Of a stretch of 64,000 bases of DNA, positions 23,650 through 33,036 are shown in pieces. The DNA comes from Paragemmobacter kunshanensis (GTDB taxonomy: Bacteria; Pseudomonadota; Alphaproteobacteria; Rhodobacterales; Rhodobacteraceae), in contig NZ_JAALFE010000017.1 in assembly GCF_011059185.1 (NCBI RefSeq), positions 1 through 64,000 of the forward strand, in the 5' to 3' direction. The notes below the pieces were generated by a model, which saw only the letters and a program-made list of their open reading frames with translations, was not told where the DNA came from and searched no databases. The first letter of the stretch is position 1; each line of letters starts with the position of its first letter. The translations under genes and the position numbers were made by a program.

Positions 23650-25284
23650 ATGGACGTGAAGACAGGAGAGCGCACCGGGCTGACGCGTCGCGGTGCATTG
23701 AAGCTGGGCCTTGGATCGGTGGTTGCCGCAGCGGCCTTTGGCCCGGGGGCGCGGATCGTGATGGCGCAGGAGGGGCAGGTTCTGAAGGCGATCAATCCCG
23801 CCTTTTCGCAAGACTGGTCGCCGCTGCGCGGGGGCGGCGTGCCGTTCCGCTGGAATTCGGTGTGGAATGCCAGCGCGATGTATTTCAACGAAAAGGGCGA
23901 GATCCAGCCCTATGTCCTGACGGAATGGACGCCTTCGGCGGATTACCTGACCTGGACGCTGAAGGTGAACCCGGATGCGAAATTCGCCGATGGCTCGGCG
24001 ATCACGGCGGCGGATGTGAAGGGCTCGTGGGAGCTTTCGGCCATGCCCGCCACGCAGAACCAGCGGATTGATCAGGTTCTGGCCGGGGTCGCGGGCTATG
24101 GGGCGGTCAAGGACGGATCGGCGACCGACATTTCGGGCATCGTGGCGAATGAGGACGGGACGCTGACGGTGACGCTTGCCTCGCCCGATCCGATCTTCTT
24201 CCAGCGGCTGGCGAACCATATCGCCCCCATCGTGAAGGTGGCGGTGGCGCGGGGCGCGGATGGCAACGAGGTTCCGGATTTCTTCCTGGCGGCCAATGGC
24301 GCGACTTCGGGGCCGTTCATGCTCGAGTCCGCCAATCTGGACACGGGCGAGCTGGTCTGGGTGCCCAATCCCAACTTCTTTGGCCCGGCGCCGAAGCTGG
24401 CGCGGATCGAGTTGACGGCGGTGGAGGACAATGTGACGGCGACGCAGATGCTGGCCTCGGGCGAGTATCAGGCGCATACGGAACTGGTGACATCGACCAT
24501 CGTGCTGGATCTGGGGGCGGAATTCGCCGCCGGGGCGGAGATTCCGACATCGCAGCATTTCTGGTTCAACACCGCCCGCGCGCCGATGGACGACCCGAAG
24601 GTGCGCGAGGCGCTGATCCTTGCCGTGGATCGCGAGGGGCTGATCAAGGCATCCTTCCCGGACGGGCCGCATCAGAAGACGGACATGGTGCTGAACGCCG
24701 TGCCGGGCGCGGATGATCCGGCCTTCGTGCCCTATCCGTTCGATCCCGAGCGGGCCAAGGCCCTGCTGGCGGAATCGAGCTATGGCGGGCCGGAGCGGCT
24801 GCCGAAGCTGATGTTCGTGGGCATCTCCAGCCCCGCGAACGAGGCGGCGGCGCAATACATCGCCGAGCAGTGGCGGCAGAATCTGGGGATCACCGCGGTC
24901 GACATGAAGCCGCAGCAGGACCAGTATTCCGGCCCCGACCAGAACGCGATCCAGATCTTCCGCGACGATGTGGGCACGCGGGTACCGGATGCGGCAAGCT
25001 ATCTGGCGGGATCCATCGCCTCGACCTCGGGCAATGCGACGGGGAAGATGTCCTACAAGAACGACAAGGTGGATGCGCTGATCACCGAGGCGCTGACCAA
25101 GGCGGCGGACGATCCGGCGCGGGTCGCGCTGGCGCAGGAGGCGCAGCGCCTGTTCCGGGACGATTTCTGCTTCATCCCGTGGTACAAGCAGACCATGTCG
25201 CGCTGGGCTTCGGCCAATGTCGCGGGGATGGAGAAGAACCTGGACTGGCAGGTGGTTGCCCCCTGGAACATCGCCATCGCCTGA
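23650..25284 (+). CDS. ABC transporter periplasmic binding protein (peptide/nickel type, Tat signal)
   Basis: A 544-residue solute-binding protein of family 5 (DppA/OppA type). The start at 23650 follows a GGGAGGAATTC ribosome site. The N-terminus carries a twin-arginine signal (TGLTRRGALKLGLGSVVAAA, cleavage near MAQEG), so it is exported folded. Landmarks are LTEWTPSADYLTWTLKVNPD, FADGSAITAADVKGSWE and the C-terminal CFIPWYKQTMSRW. Members of this family bind peptides, nickel, or oligosaccharides and sugar acids; the neighbours favour a carbohydrate-like ligand. Confidence 0.88.
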   Translation: MDVKTGERTGLTRRGALKLGLGSVVAAAAFGPGARIVMAQEGQVLKAINPAFSQDWSPLRGGGVPFRWNSVWNASAMYFNEKGEIQPYVLTEWTPSADYLTWTLKVNPDAKFADGSAITAADVKGSWELSAMPATQNQRIDQVLAGVAGYGAVKDGSATDISGIVANEDGTLTVTLASPDPIFFQRLANHIAPIVKVAVARGADGNEVPDFFLAANGATSGPFMLESANLDTGELVWVPNPNFFGPAPKLARIELTAVEDNVTATQMLASGEYQAHTELVTSTIVLDLGAEFAAGAEIPTSQHFWFNTARAPMDDPKVREALILAVDREGLIKASFPDGPHQKTDMVLNAVPGADDPAFVPYPFDPERAKALLAESSYGGPERLPKLMFVGISSPANEAAAQYIAEQWRQNLGITAVDMKPQQDQYSGPDQNAIQIFRDDVGTRVPDAASYLAGSIASTSGNATGKMSYKNDKVDALITEALTKAADDPARVALAQEAQRLFRDDFCFIPWYKQTMSRWASANVAGMEKNLDWQVVAPWNIAIA

Positions 25285-25303
25285 CGGCCTGATGGAACCG
25301 TGG

Positions 25304-25326
25304 CGGGCAGGGCCAATCCCTGCCCG
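25304..25326 (+). terminator. Stem-loop between binding protein and permease
   Basis: A perfect nine-base stem CGGGCAGGG / CCCTGCCCG with loop CCAAT, 20 bases after the binding-protein stop and 28 before the permease start. No T run follows. Such stem-loops commonly protect binding-protein mRNA and reduce read-through, giving more binding protein than membrane subunits. Confidence 0.7.
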
Positions 25327-25353
25327 TTCCAATCTGGATCAGGACCTTTCGCC

Positions 25354-26313
25354 ATGATTGCCTATATCCTTCGCCGCCTGCTGCTGTGGGTGCCTTCGGT
25401 CATGCTTGTGATGCTGGGGGTCTATGCGCTGGCCTTTTACGGGGCGGGAGATCCCATCAAGCTGATCTTCCTGCGCGCGCCGGGGGATGTGGCCTATGAC
25501 CCCGTCAAGATCGAGGCGATCCGCGAACAGGCGGGCCTAAACGAGCCGTTCCTGGTGCAGTTCGGGACTTACCTGCTGAACCTGGTGCAGGGGAATTTCG
25601 GGAATTCGCTGTTTTCGGGCCGGTCTGTCTGGGCGATGATTTCGGCGGCGGCGCCGGTTTCGCTTTTGCTGGGGCTGATGGCGATGATCGTGACGGCGCT
25701 GGTCGCCATCCCGCTGGGGATGATCGCGGGCATGAACCAGAACAGCCGGCTGGATTACACGATCCTTGGGACGGCGGTCACGCTTTGGGCGATACCGGCC
25801 TATGTGGCGGGGCCGCTGTTGATGGTGATGCTGCTGGCGATCCTGCCGAAAGGGGCGATGCCCTATGGCTGGGGCGGGTTGTTTTCGGTGAAGATCATCC
25901 TGCCGCTGATCGTGCTGTCGTTCCAGCCCATCGCGCTGATCATCCGGCAGACGCGCGCGGCGGTGATCGACGTGATGACCGAGGATTTCGTGCGCACCGC
26001 CCGCGCCAAGGGCGTGCCGGAGCGTGTTGTCGCGCTGCGCCATATCCTGCGGCCGGTGCTGACGCCGGTGGTGACGCAGCTTGGCCTGATCATGATCACC
26101 ATCGTGAACGGGGCGATCTTCGTGGAACTGGTCTTTGGCCTGCCGGGGCTGGGCCGGTTGACGGTGCAGGCGCTGATCAATTCGGATTATCCGGTGATCC
26201 TGGCGGTGACGCTGATCGGGTCATTCCTGGTGATGGCGTCGAACCTGCTGGTGGATATCCTTTATCCGCTGCTTGATCCGCGGGCGACCGATCCGAAGGC
26301 GAGCCGGGTATGA
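25354..26313 (+). CDS. ABC transporter permease (DppB type)
   Basis: A 319-residue inner-membrane permease of the peptide/nickel family. It begins MIAYILRRLLLWVPSVMLVM and shows REQAGLNEPFLVQFGTYL, the EAA-type loop DFVRTARAKGVPERVVALRH, and the FVELVFGLPGLGRLTVQAL segment common to DppB proteins. Six hydrophobic helices are expected. The start was moved to the ATG at 25354, past the stem-loop. Its stop overlaps the next permease by four bases. Confidence 0.9.
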   Translation: MIAYILRRLLLWVPSVMLVMLGVYALAFYGAGDPIKLIFLRAPGDVAYDPVKIEAIREQAGLNEPFLVQFGTYLLNLVQGNFGNSLFSGRSVWAMISAAAPVSLLLGLMAMIVTALVAIPLGMIAGMNQNSRLDYTILGTAVTLWAIPAYVAGPLLMVMLLAILPKGAMPYGWGGLFSVKIILPLIVLSFQPIALIIRQTRAAVIDVMTEDFVRTARAKGVPERVVALRHILRPVLTPVVTQLGLIMITIVNGAIFVELVFGLPGLGRLTVQALINSDYPVILAVTLIGSFLVMASNLLVDILYPLLDPRATDPKASRV

Positions 26314-27263
26314 CCGCGGGACCGATCATCACGCCCGGCGACGACCGGCCCGGCAGCCTGTGGCGGGACGCATGGCGCCGCCTGCGGCGCAACCGGCTGG
26401 CGGTGGCGGGGCTTGTCATCCTGGCGCTGCTGGTGCTGGTGGCGGCCTTCGGGCCATGGCTGACGCCCTATGATTTCCTGAGCCAGAACCTGGATGCGCG
26501 GAACCTGCCGCCGTCGATGGCCCATCCCTTCGGGACGGATGACCTGGGGCGGGATGTGCTGTCGCGGGTGATCTATGGGGCGCGGACGGCCTTTCTGGTG
26601 GCGGTGCTGGTGACGGCGGTGGCCCTGCTGATCGGGGTGGTGCTGGGGGCGATTGCCGGGTTCTATGGCGGGGCCTTCGACAAGGGGCTGATGTGGGTGA
26701 CGGACATGACGATGTCGGTGCCGCAGCTTCTGCTGGTGGTGGTGATCAATGCCTCGCTCAAGCAGCCCATCACGCTGTGGATGGAGGCGCGCTATCTGGA
26801 GACGCTGAACCCCATCTACCGCAATTCGGCGATCATTGATTTCGTGCTGGTCTTCGGATCCATGGCGCTGATTTCCTGGCCGCCCTATGCGCGGCTGGTG
26901 CGGGCGCAGGTGCTTTCGATCCGCAATCGGCCCTATGTCACGGCGGCGCGGGCGCTGGGGCTGACGAACCGGATCATCCTGACGCGTTATGTTCTGCCCA
27001 ATGCCGCCGGGCCGCTGATCGTGGCGGTATCGGCGGGGCTGGGCACGGCGATGGTGCTGGAAAGCGCGTTTTCCTTCCTTGGCATCGGGGTGAACCCGCC
27101 GACGCCAAGCTGGGGGAACATGATTTCCGACGGGCTGCGCGTCTGGACGAATTACCCGCATCTTCTTCTGGCGCCGGCCGCGGTTCTGGCCGTGGTCACC
27201 GTCGCCTTCAACTTTCTGGGCGACGGGCTGAATGACGCGCTTAATCCCAAGGGGCAGAAATGA
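26310..27263 (+). CDS. ABC transporter permease (DppC type)
   Basis: A 317-residue partner permease. LWRDAWRRLRRNRLAVAG is the classic DppC N-terminus before helix 1, followed by HPFGTDDLGRDVLSRVIYGA and the cytoplasmic loop PYVTAARALGLTNRIILTRY that docks on the ATPases. The end (FLGIGVNPPTPSWGNMISDG) is characteristic. A loop of about 35 residues (ASLKQPITLWMEARYLETLN) interrupts the usual middle part. Four-base overlaps on both sides place it firmly in the operon. Confidence 0.9.
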   Translation: MTAGPIITPGDDRPGSLWRDAWRRLRRNRLAVAGLVILALLVLVAAFGPWLTPYDFLSQNLDARNLPPSMAHPFGTDDLGRDVLSRVIYGARTAFLVAVLVTAVALLIGVVLGAIAGFYGGAFDKGLMWVTDMTMSVPQLLLVVVINASLKQPITLWMEARYLETLNPIYRNSAIIDFVLVFGSMALISWPPYARLVRAQVLSIRNRPYVTAARALGLTNRIILTRYVLPNAAGPLIVAVSAGLGTAMVLESAFSFLGIGVNPPTPSWGNMISDGLRVWTNYPHLLLAPAAVLAVVTVAFNFLGDGLNDALNPKGQK

Positions 27264-28252
27264 GCGCGCTGCTGGAGATCCGCGGGCTGACCATCGACAT
27301 CGAGCGGGACACGGGCCCGGCCCGGGTGGTGGACGGCATCGACCTTGCGGTTGAGGAGGGGGAATCCCTTGGCATCGTGGGGGAATCCGGCTGCGGCAAG
27401 AGCCTGACCATGCTGTCGCTGGTGGGGCTGCTGCCCAACCGCATCCGGGCGACCGGGGGCAGCGCGCGGTTTGCGGGGCAGGATCTGCTGGCCCTGCCGC
27501 AGGAGGCGCTGCGCAAGCTGCGGGGATCGCAGATCGGGTTCATCTTCCAGGACCCGATGACAAGCCTGAACCCGGTGATGCGCGTGGGCGAGCAGATCGC
27601 CGAGGCGCTGATCCATCAGAGCGGGATGGCCAAGCCCGCCGCGATGGAGCGGGCGGCGGAACTGCTGGAACTGGTGGGCATCCCCTCGCCCCGGGATCGG
27701 CTGATGGCCTATCCGCACGAGCTTTCCGGTGGGATGCGGCAGCGGGTGATGATCGCCATCGGCCTTGCCGGTTCGCCGCGCCTTCTGATCGCGGATGAGC
27801 CGACGACGGCGCTGGATGTGACGATCCAGGCGCAGATCGTGGATCTGGTGCGTGACCTGAAGGATCGTTTCGGAATGTCGGTGGTGTGGATCACGCATGA
27901 TCTGGCGCTGATCGCGGGGTTGGCCGACAGGATCGCGGTGCTTTACGCCGGGACGGTGGTCGAGGATGCGCCGGTGGAGGTGATCTTTGACCGGCCCACG
28001 CATCCCTATACGCGCGGGTTGCTGGCCTCGTTGCCGACGTTGACGGACAGGCCGATGACGCGGCTGCCCTCGATCGGGGGCACGCCGCCCGAGCCGGGGC
28101 GGCGTCCGCCGGGATGCCCCTTTGCGCCGCGCTGCACGCTGGCCGAAGCGGCCTGTGACGCCGCCGTGCCGAAGCTGGCCGCCGTGCCGGGCAGCGACCC
28201 GCGCCACCGCGTCGCCTGTTTCGTGACGGCGGGGGAAGGGGGGCGGGCATGA
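27260..28252 (+). CDS. ABC transporter ATP-binding protein (DppD type)
   Basis: A 330-residue ATPase. The Walker A is GESGCGKSL, the Q-loop is IFQDPMTSLNPVM, the signature is LSGGMRQRVMIAIGLA, the Walker B is LLIADEPTTALD, and the switch histidine is in WITHDLALIAG. The C-terminal oligopeptide-transporter extension (CPFAPRCTLAEAACDA) has the usual cysteines. It pairs with the following ATPase to energise the two permeases. Its stop overlaps the next gene by four bases. Confidence 0.92.
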   Translation: MSALLEIRGLTIDIERDTGPARVVDGIDLAVEEGESLGIVGESGCGKSLTMLSLVGLLPNRIRATGGSARFAGQDLLALPQEALRKLRGSQIGFIFQDPMTSLNPVMRVGEQIAEALIHQSGMAKPAAMERAAELLELVGIPSPRDRLMAYPHELSGGMRQRVMIAIGLAGSPRLLIADEPTTALDVTIQAQIVDLVRDLKDRFGMSVVWITHDLALIAGLADRIAVLYAGTVVEDAPVEVIFDRPTHPYTRGLLASLPTLTDRPMTRLPSIGGTPPEPGRRPPGCPFAPRCTLAEAACDAAVPKLAAVPGSDPRHRVACFVTAGEGGRA

Positions 28253-29253
28253 GCGCGACATTGCTGTCGATCCGCGACCTGCGGAAGGAATTTCCCGTGC
28301 GGCTGGGGGCCTTTGGCGAAAGGGCGGCCACGGTACATGCGCTGGACGGGTTCAGCGTGGATATCGTCGAGGGCGAGACGCTGTCGCTTGTGGGGGAATC
28401 GGGCTGCGGGAAATCGACCACGGGCTATTGCGTGCTGAACATCCAGCGGCCCACCAGCGGATCGGTGATCTATGCGGGCACGGATATCGCCAAGCTGGAC
28501 GATGACGGGATGCGCCCCTTCCGGCGCGATCTGCAGATCGTTTTCCAGGATCCCTATTCGACGCTGAACCCACGGATGACCATCGGCGATGCGCTGGCCG
28601 AGCCGATCCTGTTTCACGGGCTGGCCCCGAAGGCCGAGATCCGCGACAGGCTGCGGCAGTTGCTGGCCGATGTCGGGCTGTCGGAGCGGTTCGCCAACCG
28701 CTATCCGCACGAGCTTTCGGGGGGGCAGCGGCAGAGGGTGGCGATTGCGCGGGCGCTGGCCTGCCGACCGCGGTTCATCGTCTGCGACGAGGCGATTTCG
28801 GCGCTGGATGTTTCGGTGCAGGCGCAGATCCTGAACCTGCTCTTGGACCTGCAGGAGAAATACGGGCTGACCTATCTGTTCATCGCGCATGATCTGGCGG
28901 TGGTGCGCCATATCTCGGATCGGGTGGGGGTGATGTATCTGGGCCGGATGGCCGAGCTGGCCCGGGCCGAGGCGCTGTTTGCGCGGCCGTTGCATCCCTA
29001 TACGCGGGCGCTGCTGTCGGCGGTGCCATCGACCGATCCGCGCGCGGCGCGCAACCGGCAGCGGTTGCAGGGCGAGGTGCCTTCGCCGCTGTCGCCGCCA
29101 TCGGGGTGCCGGTTCCATACGCGCTGCCCCTTGGCGCGCGACCGCTGCCGGAGCGAGGCCCCCGCCCTGCGCGAGGTGGCAGAGGGCCAGTCGGTGGCCT
29201 GCCATGCCGTTGCCTCAGCCACTGAAACGAATTGGGAGAACAGCCCGGCATGA
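28249..29253 (+). CDS. ABC transporter ATP-binding protein (DppF type)
   Basis: A 334-residue ATPase, second of the pair. Walker A is [16 protein letters not shown]-loop [13 protein letters not shown], signature [16 protein letters not shown], Walker [13 protein letters not shown] (alanine replaces the usual proline after the glutamate), switch [11 protein letters not shown]. The C-terminal cysteine-bearing extension reads [14 protein letters not shown]. Its stop overlaps the start of the PdxA-like gene by four bases, so transport and catabolic genes are one transcript. Confidence 0.92.
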   Translation: MSATLLSIRDLRKEFPVRLGAFGERAATVHALDGFSVDIVEGETLSLVGESGCGKSTTGYCVLNIQRPTSGSVIYAGTDIAKLDDDGMRPFRRDLQIVFQDPYSTLNPRMTIGDALAEPILFHGLAPKAEIRDRLRQLLADVGLSERFANRYPHELSGGQRQRVAIARALACRPRFIVCDEAISALDVSVQAQILNLLLDLQEKYGLTYLFIAHDLAVVRHISDRVGVMYLGRMAELARAEALFARPLHPYTRALLSAVPSTDPRAARNRQRLQGEVPSPLSPPSGCRFHTRCPLARDRCRSEAPALREVAEGQSVACHAVASATETNWENSPA

Positions 29254-30206
29254 CGACCGATCTGATTGGCATAACCATGGGGGATCCGGCTGGCGTGGGG
29301 CCGGAGATCATCGTGAAGTCGCTGGCGGCGATGTCGCCCGAGGCGCGGCGGGGCATCCGCATCTATGGCAACCGCGACAGCCTTGCCGCGGCAGAGGCGG
29401 TGCTGGCGACGGGGTTGGATCTGGCGGCGCTGGATGTGGCGCATGTGGAGATTCCCGGCGCGCGGCCCGCCTTTGGCAAGCTGGATCCGCGCTGCGGCGA
29501 AGCCTGCTATCGGTTCATTGCACTGGCCGTGCAGGATGCGATGGCCGGGCGGATCGGCTGCATCGTGACCGCGCCCATCAACAAGGCCGCGCTGAATGCG
29601 GCGGGGCATCACCATGACGGGCATACCGGGCTGCTGGCGCATCTGACCGGGACGCCGCGCTGCCATATGCTGCTGGCCTCGGAGCGGTTGTCGGTGATCC
29701 ACAATTCGACCCATGTGTCGCTGCGCGATGCCATCGCGCGGGCCACGACCGAGCGGGTGCTGGAGACGATCCGCGCCGGGCATCGGCATCTGGTGCGGCT
29801 GGGGATGGCGGCGCCGCATATCGCGGTGGCGGGGGTGAACCCGCATTGCGGCGAGGGCGGGTTGTTCGGCAGCGAGGATGACGATCAGATCACGCCAGCC
29901 GTTGCGGCGGCGCGGGCCGAGGGCATCAATGTGGAAGGCCCGATATCGGCGGATACGGTCTTTCACCGGGCCTATACCGGGGCCTTCGACCTGGTTGTCG
30001 CGCAGTATCACGATCAGGGGCATATCCCGATCAAGCTGGTGGCCTTCGACACGGCGGTGAATGTGTCGGTCGGGCTGCCGATCGACCGTTGTTCGGTGGA
30101 TCACGGCACCGCCTTTGACATTGCCGGACGCGGGATCGCGGACAATGGCAACCTTGACCATGCGCTGGCCTATGCCGCGCGGCTGACCGCCAGCAGGAGG
30201 CGCTGA
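29250..30206 (+). CDS. PdxA2-type 4-phosphothreonate/erythronate dehydrogenase
   Basis: A 318-residue enzyme of the PdxA family. [40 protein letters not shown], and [10 protein letters not shown] supply the phosphate and metal-binding residues, and the end reads [15 protein letters not shown]. True PdxA makes vitamin B6, but the PdxA2 branch next to DUF1537 kinases oxidises 4-phospho-D-threonate or D-erythronate to dihydroxyacetone phosphate and CO2. The kinase at 33033 therefore supports a four-carbon acid sugar route. The start was set at the ATGA overlap with the ABC gene. Confidence 0.82.
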   Translation: MTTDLIGITMGDPAGVGPEIIVKSLAAMSPEARRGIRIYGNRDSLAAAEAVLATGLDLAALDVAHVEIPGARPAFGKLDPRCGEACYRFIALAVQDAMAGRIGCIVTAPINKAALNAAGHHHDGHTGLLAHLTGTPRCHMLLASERLSVIHNSTHVSLRDAIARATTERVLETIRAGHRHLVRLGMAAPHIAVAGVNPHCGEGGLFGSEDDDQITPAVAAARAEGINVEGPISADTVFHRAYTGAFDLVVAQYHDQGHIPIKLVAFDTAVNVSVGLPIDRCSVDHGTAFDIAGRGIADNGNLDHALAYAARLTASRRR

Positions 30207-30209
30207 TCC

Positions 30210-31136
30210 ATGTCTGTTTCCCTTTCCGGTGTGCATTGCGCGGCGGCAACGCCGGTGCGGCCCGACCTTTCGCCCGATCTGGTGGCCTTTGCCGCGCATT
30301 GCCGCGCCTTGCTGGAGGATGGCTGCGACGGCATCGCGCTTTTGGGCACGACGGGCGAGGCGAATTCCTTTTCCTCGGTCGAGCGGCGGGAGATCCTTGA
30401 GGCGGCGCTGAAGGCGGGGATCGCGGCGGATCGGCTGTTGCCGGGAACAGGGCTTGCGAATGTGCCCGAGACGGTGGAGTTGACGCGGCATGCGCTGTCT
30501 TGCGGGGTGACGACGGTCGTGATGCTGCCGCCCTTCTACTACAAGGGCGCAAGCGACGAGGGCCTTTATGCGGCCTATGCGCGGGTGATCGAGGCGGTGG
30601 GAGATTCGCGGCTGCGGGTGGTTCTTTACCACATCCCGCAGATGACGGGCCTGCCCATCAGCCATGACCTGATCGACCGGCTGCGCACGGCCTTTCCGGA
30701 AACGGTGGTGGGCATCAAGGATTCCGCCGGGAAGATCGAGAACATGGAGGCGATGATCGCGCGCTTTCCGGGCTTTGCCGTGCTGGCGGGGGCGGATCCG
30801 CTGCTGTTGCCGCTGATGCGGATGGGCGGGGCGGGCTGCATCACTGCCACATCGAACCTTGTGGCGCGGGAACTGGCCTTCATCTTTCGCCATGCCACGG
30901 ACCCGGCGCGGGAGGCCGACGTGGCCGCCGCGCAGGCCCGGATCAACGCCTATCGCGACCTGTCCAATTCCTATGTCCAGATTCCCGCGATCAAGGCCAT
31001 GATCGGCCGCCGTCATGGCGATGCAGGCTGGGCGCGCACGCGCCCGCCGCTGGTGGCAGTGGATGCCGCAGGGCAGGCCGACCTGGCCGCCAGGCTTGAC
31101 GAGATCGACACCCTTTTTCCCGGAGCCATGGCATGA
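30210..31136 (+). CDS. DapA/NanA-family Schiff-base aldolase or dehydratase
   Basis: A 308-residue TIM-barrel lyase of the dihydrodipicolinate synthase family. GTTGEANSFSSVERREILE is the keto-acid carboxylate loop, the tyrosine of VVLYHIPQMTGLPIS and the lysine of VVGIKDSAGKIENM form the catalytic pair, and GADPLLLPLMRMGGAGCI closes the barrel. It is unlikely to be the lysine-pathway DapA because it lies inside a sugar-acid operon. It may split a 2-keto-3-deoxy acid or act as an N-acetylneuraminate-type lyase. It overlaps the next gene by four bases. Confidence 0.82.
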   Translation: MSVSLSGVHCAAATPVRPDLSPDLVAFAAHCRALLEDGCDGIALLGTTGEANSFSSVERREILEAALKAGIAADRLLPGTGLANVPETVELTRHALSCGVTTVVMLPPFYYKGASDEGLYAAYARVIEAVGDSRLRVVLYHIPQMTGLPISHDLIDRLRTAFPETVVGIKDSAGKIENMEAMIARFPGFAVLAGADPLLLPLMRMGGAGCITATSNLVARELAFIFRHATDPAREADVAAAQARINAYRDLSNSYVQIPAIKAMIGRRHGDAGWARTRPPLVAVDAAGQADLAARLDEIDTLFPGAMA

Positions 31137-32257
31137 ACGACTATGCCTCACCCTTGCGGTTGTTCCAGCCGCGCCAGTTCGACTATGGCGCGGGCAGCGC
31201 GGCGCAGGTCGGTGTCTGGGCCGCGACAGAGGGGTTCGGACGCATCCTTGTCCTGACCCAGAAGGTGATGGTGCCGCTGATCGACCGGCTGGCCCTGCCG
31301 GGGCAGGTGGTGGTGTTTGACGGGGTGCAGCCGGAGCCGGACAGCGCGAACCTTGCCCAGGCGCTGGAGGCGGCGCGGGCCGCGGCGCCGGATCTGGTGA
31401 TCGGCTTTGGCGGCGGATCGGTGATGGATCTGGCCAAGCTGGTGACGGTGCTGCGCGGCGGTCAGGAACTGGCGGATGTGATCGGGCCGAACCGGGTGGC
31501 AGGGCGGCAGAACGCGCTGGCGCTGGTGCCGACGACGGCGGGAACGGGATCGGAGGCGGGTATCCGCGCGCTGGTGACGGATGCGGCCACGATGAACAAG
31601 GTGGCGGTAGAGAGCCGCCATCTGATGCCCGACATGGTGGCGCTGGACCCGGACCTGACGATGTCGGTGCCGCCTGCGGTGACGGCGGCGACGGGGATCG
31701 ACGCCATGGCGCATTGCGTGGAGGCCTTCACCAACCGCAAGGCGCATCCGCTGATCGACAATTATGCGCGGCTGGGGTTCGGGCTGGTGGCGCGGTATCT
31801 GCCGCGCGCGGTGCGGGACGGCGCGGATGCCGAGGCCCGCGCGGCGCTGCTGCTGGCGGCCTATTACGGGGGCATCTGCCTTGGCCCGGTGAATACGGCG
31901 GCGGGGCATGCGCTGGCCTATCCGCTGGGCACGCGGTTGAAGCTGGCGCATGGCCTGGCGAATGCGGTGATCTTTCCGCATGTCCTGGCCTTCAACCAGC
32001 CGGTTGCGGGGGCCAAGACCGCCGAGATCGCGGCGGCCCTGGGCCTGCGGCATGACAGCGAGGCGGCGCTGCGCGAGGATGCGGCGCGGTGGTGCGCGCA
32101 GTTCGGGGTGGAGATGCGGCTGTCGCGGCTGGGCGCGACCGAGGATCAGCTGGCGGGCTGGGCGGCCGAGGCCCATGCCATCCGCCGCCTGATGGACAAC
32201 AACCCGCGCGACATGACGGTGGACGAGGTGCTGACGATCTATCGCGCCGCCTTCTGA
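31133..32257 (+). CDS. Iron-containing alcohol dehydrogenase
   Basis: A 374-residue group III alcohol dehydrogenase. The nucleotide motif is GFGGGSVMDLAKL, followed by PTTAGTGSEAG. The metal ligands are visible as the Asp and His of TGIDAMAHCVEAF and the two histidines of GHALAYPLGTRLKLAHGLANA. It should reduce or oxidise a short aldehyde or hydroxy acid with NAD(P), perhaps the aldehyde released by the upstream lyase. It is the last gene of the plus-strand operon and faces the GntR gene 20 bases away. Confidence 0.87.
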   Translation: MNDYASPLRLFQPRQFDYGAGSAAQVGVWAATEGFGRILVLTQKVMVPLIDRLALPGQVVVFDGVQPEPDSANLAQALEAARAAAPDLVIGFGGGSVMDLAKLVTVLRGGQELADVIGPNRVAGRQNALALVPTTAGTGSEAGIRALVTDAATMNKVAVESRHLMPDMVALDPDLTMSVPPAVTAATGIDAMAHCVEAFTNRKAHPLIDNYARLGFGLVARYLPRAVRDGADAEARAALLLAAYYGGICLGPVNTAAGHALAYPLGTRLKLAHGLANAVIFPHVLAFNQPVAGAKTAEIAAALGLRHDSEAALREDAARWCAQFGVEMRLSRLGATEDQLAGWAAEAHAIRRLMDNNPRDMTVDEVLTIYRAAF

Positions 32258-32277
32258 CCGGGGCGGCGCGCGGGCCG

Positions 32278-33036
32278 TCAGCCGCGGGAGGAAAGGTCCA
32301 GCAGCCGGCCTTCGAACAGCCGGTCGCGCGATCCGGTGATGTGGCGGCGCATGCAATCGCGCGCGGTTTCCGCCTCTCCGCGCCGGATGGCATCGAAGAT
32401 GGCGGCATGTTCGTCCAGCACATGATCCAGCCCGCCACGCACGGTTTGCAGCGACAGGCCGTGAAACTTCATCCCGATGGCGATGTGTTCGCGCAGGGCG
32501 CGCATCGAGGTTTCGAAATACTGGTTGTTCGCCGCCGCGGTGATGGCGAGGTGGAAATCGAAATCGGCATCCTCGCGGTGGCTGCGGCGTTCGGTTGCCT
32601 CGCGCATGATCTGCAGGCAGGTGCCGATTTCCGCCAGTTGCGCATCGCCGCGCCGTGTGGCGGCAAGGGCGGCGGCCTCGGGTTCGATGGTCAGGCGGAA
32701 TTCGTAGCAGCGCTGCAGATCGGCGATGGTTTCAAGCGGCTGGAAGGCGATGGGCCTGGGTGTGACGGGGGCGCTGACGAAACTGCCAGCGCCCTGGCGC
32801 GAGGTGATGAGTCCCTCTTCGCGCAGGCGCAGGAGGGCGGCGCGGACGACGGGGCGCGAGACCTGATGCTGTTCGGCAAGGACATTTTCGCCGGGGAGGC
32901 GTTCCTCGGGGCCGTATTCGCCGTTCAGGATGGCCCGGCGGATGCGATCATGCACGACATCGGCAAGCAGCATCGACTTTGGCCGATCCGCGGTGGTGGC
33001 CTGTTTTGCGTTCTTCATGCCGGCCGCGAGGTTCAT
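32278..33036 (-). CDS. GntR-family regulator with FCD domain
   Basis: A 252-residue FadR-type regulator. The winged HTH (MLLADVVHDRIRRAILNGEY, VSRPVVRAALLRLREEGLI) is followed by an FCD all-helical domain with metal-type residues (DFDFHLAITAAANNQ and ERRSHREDA). FCD proteins usually sense organic acids. It is translationally coupled to the acid-sugar kinase upstream (ATGA). It is the only regulator in this unit and should control both the divergent catabolic operon and its own. Confidence 0.88.
   Translation of the reverse strand: MNLAAGMKNAKQATTADRPKSMLLADVVHDRIRRAILNGEYGPEERLPGENVLAEQHQVSRPVVRAALLRLREEGLITSRQGAGSFVSAPVTPRPIAFQPLETIADLQRCYEFRLTIEPEAAALAATRRGDAQLAEIGTCLQIMREATERRSHREDADFDFHLAITAAANNQYFETSMRALREHIAIGMKFHGLSLQTVRGGLDHVLDEHAAIFDAIRRGEAETARDCMRRHITGSRDRLFEGRLLDLSSRG

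Noticed and set aside
29250-30206. PdxA of vitamin B6 synthesis
   Set aside because: It is in an operon with transport and catabolic genes and near a DUF1537 kinase, the usual setting for PdxA2.
28998-31151. A 717-codon open frame on the minus strand
   Set aside because: It is antisense to the ABC ATPase end, PdxA2 and the DapA-family gene, which all have clear motifs. The frame has none.
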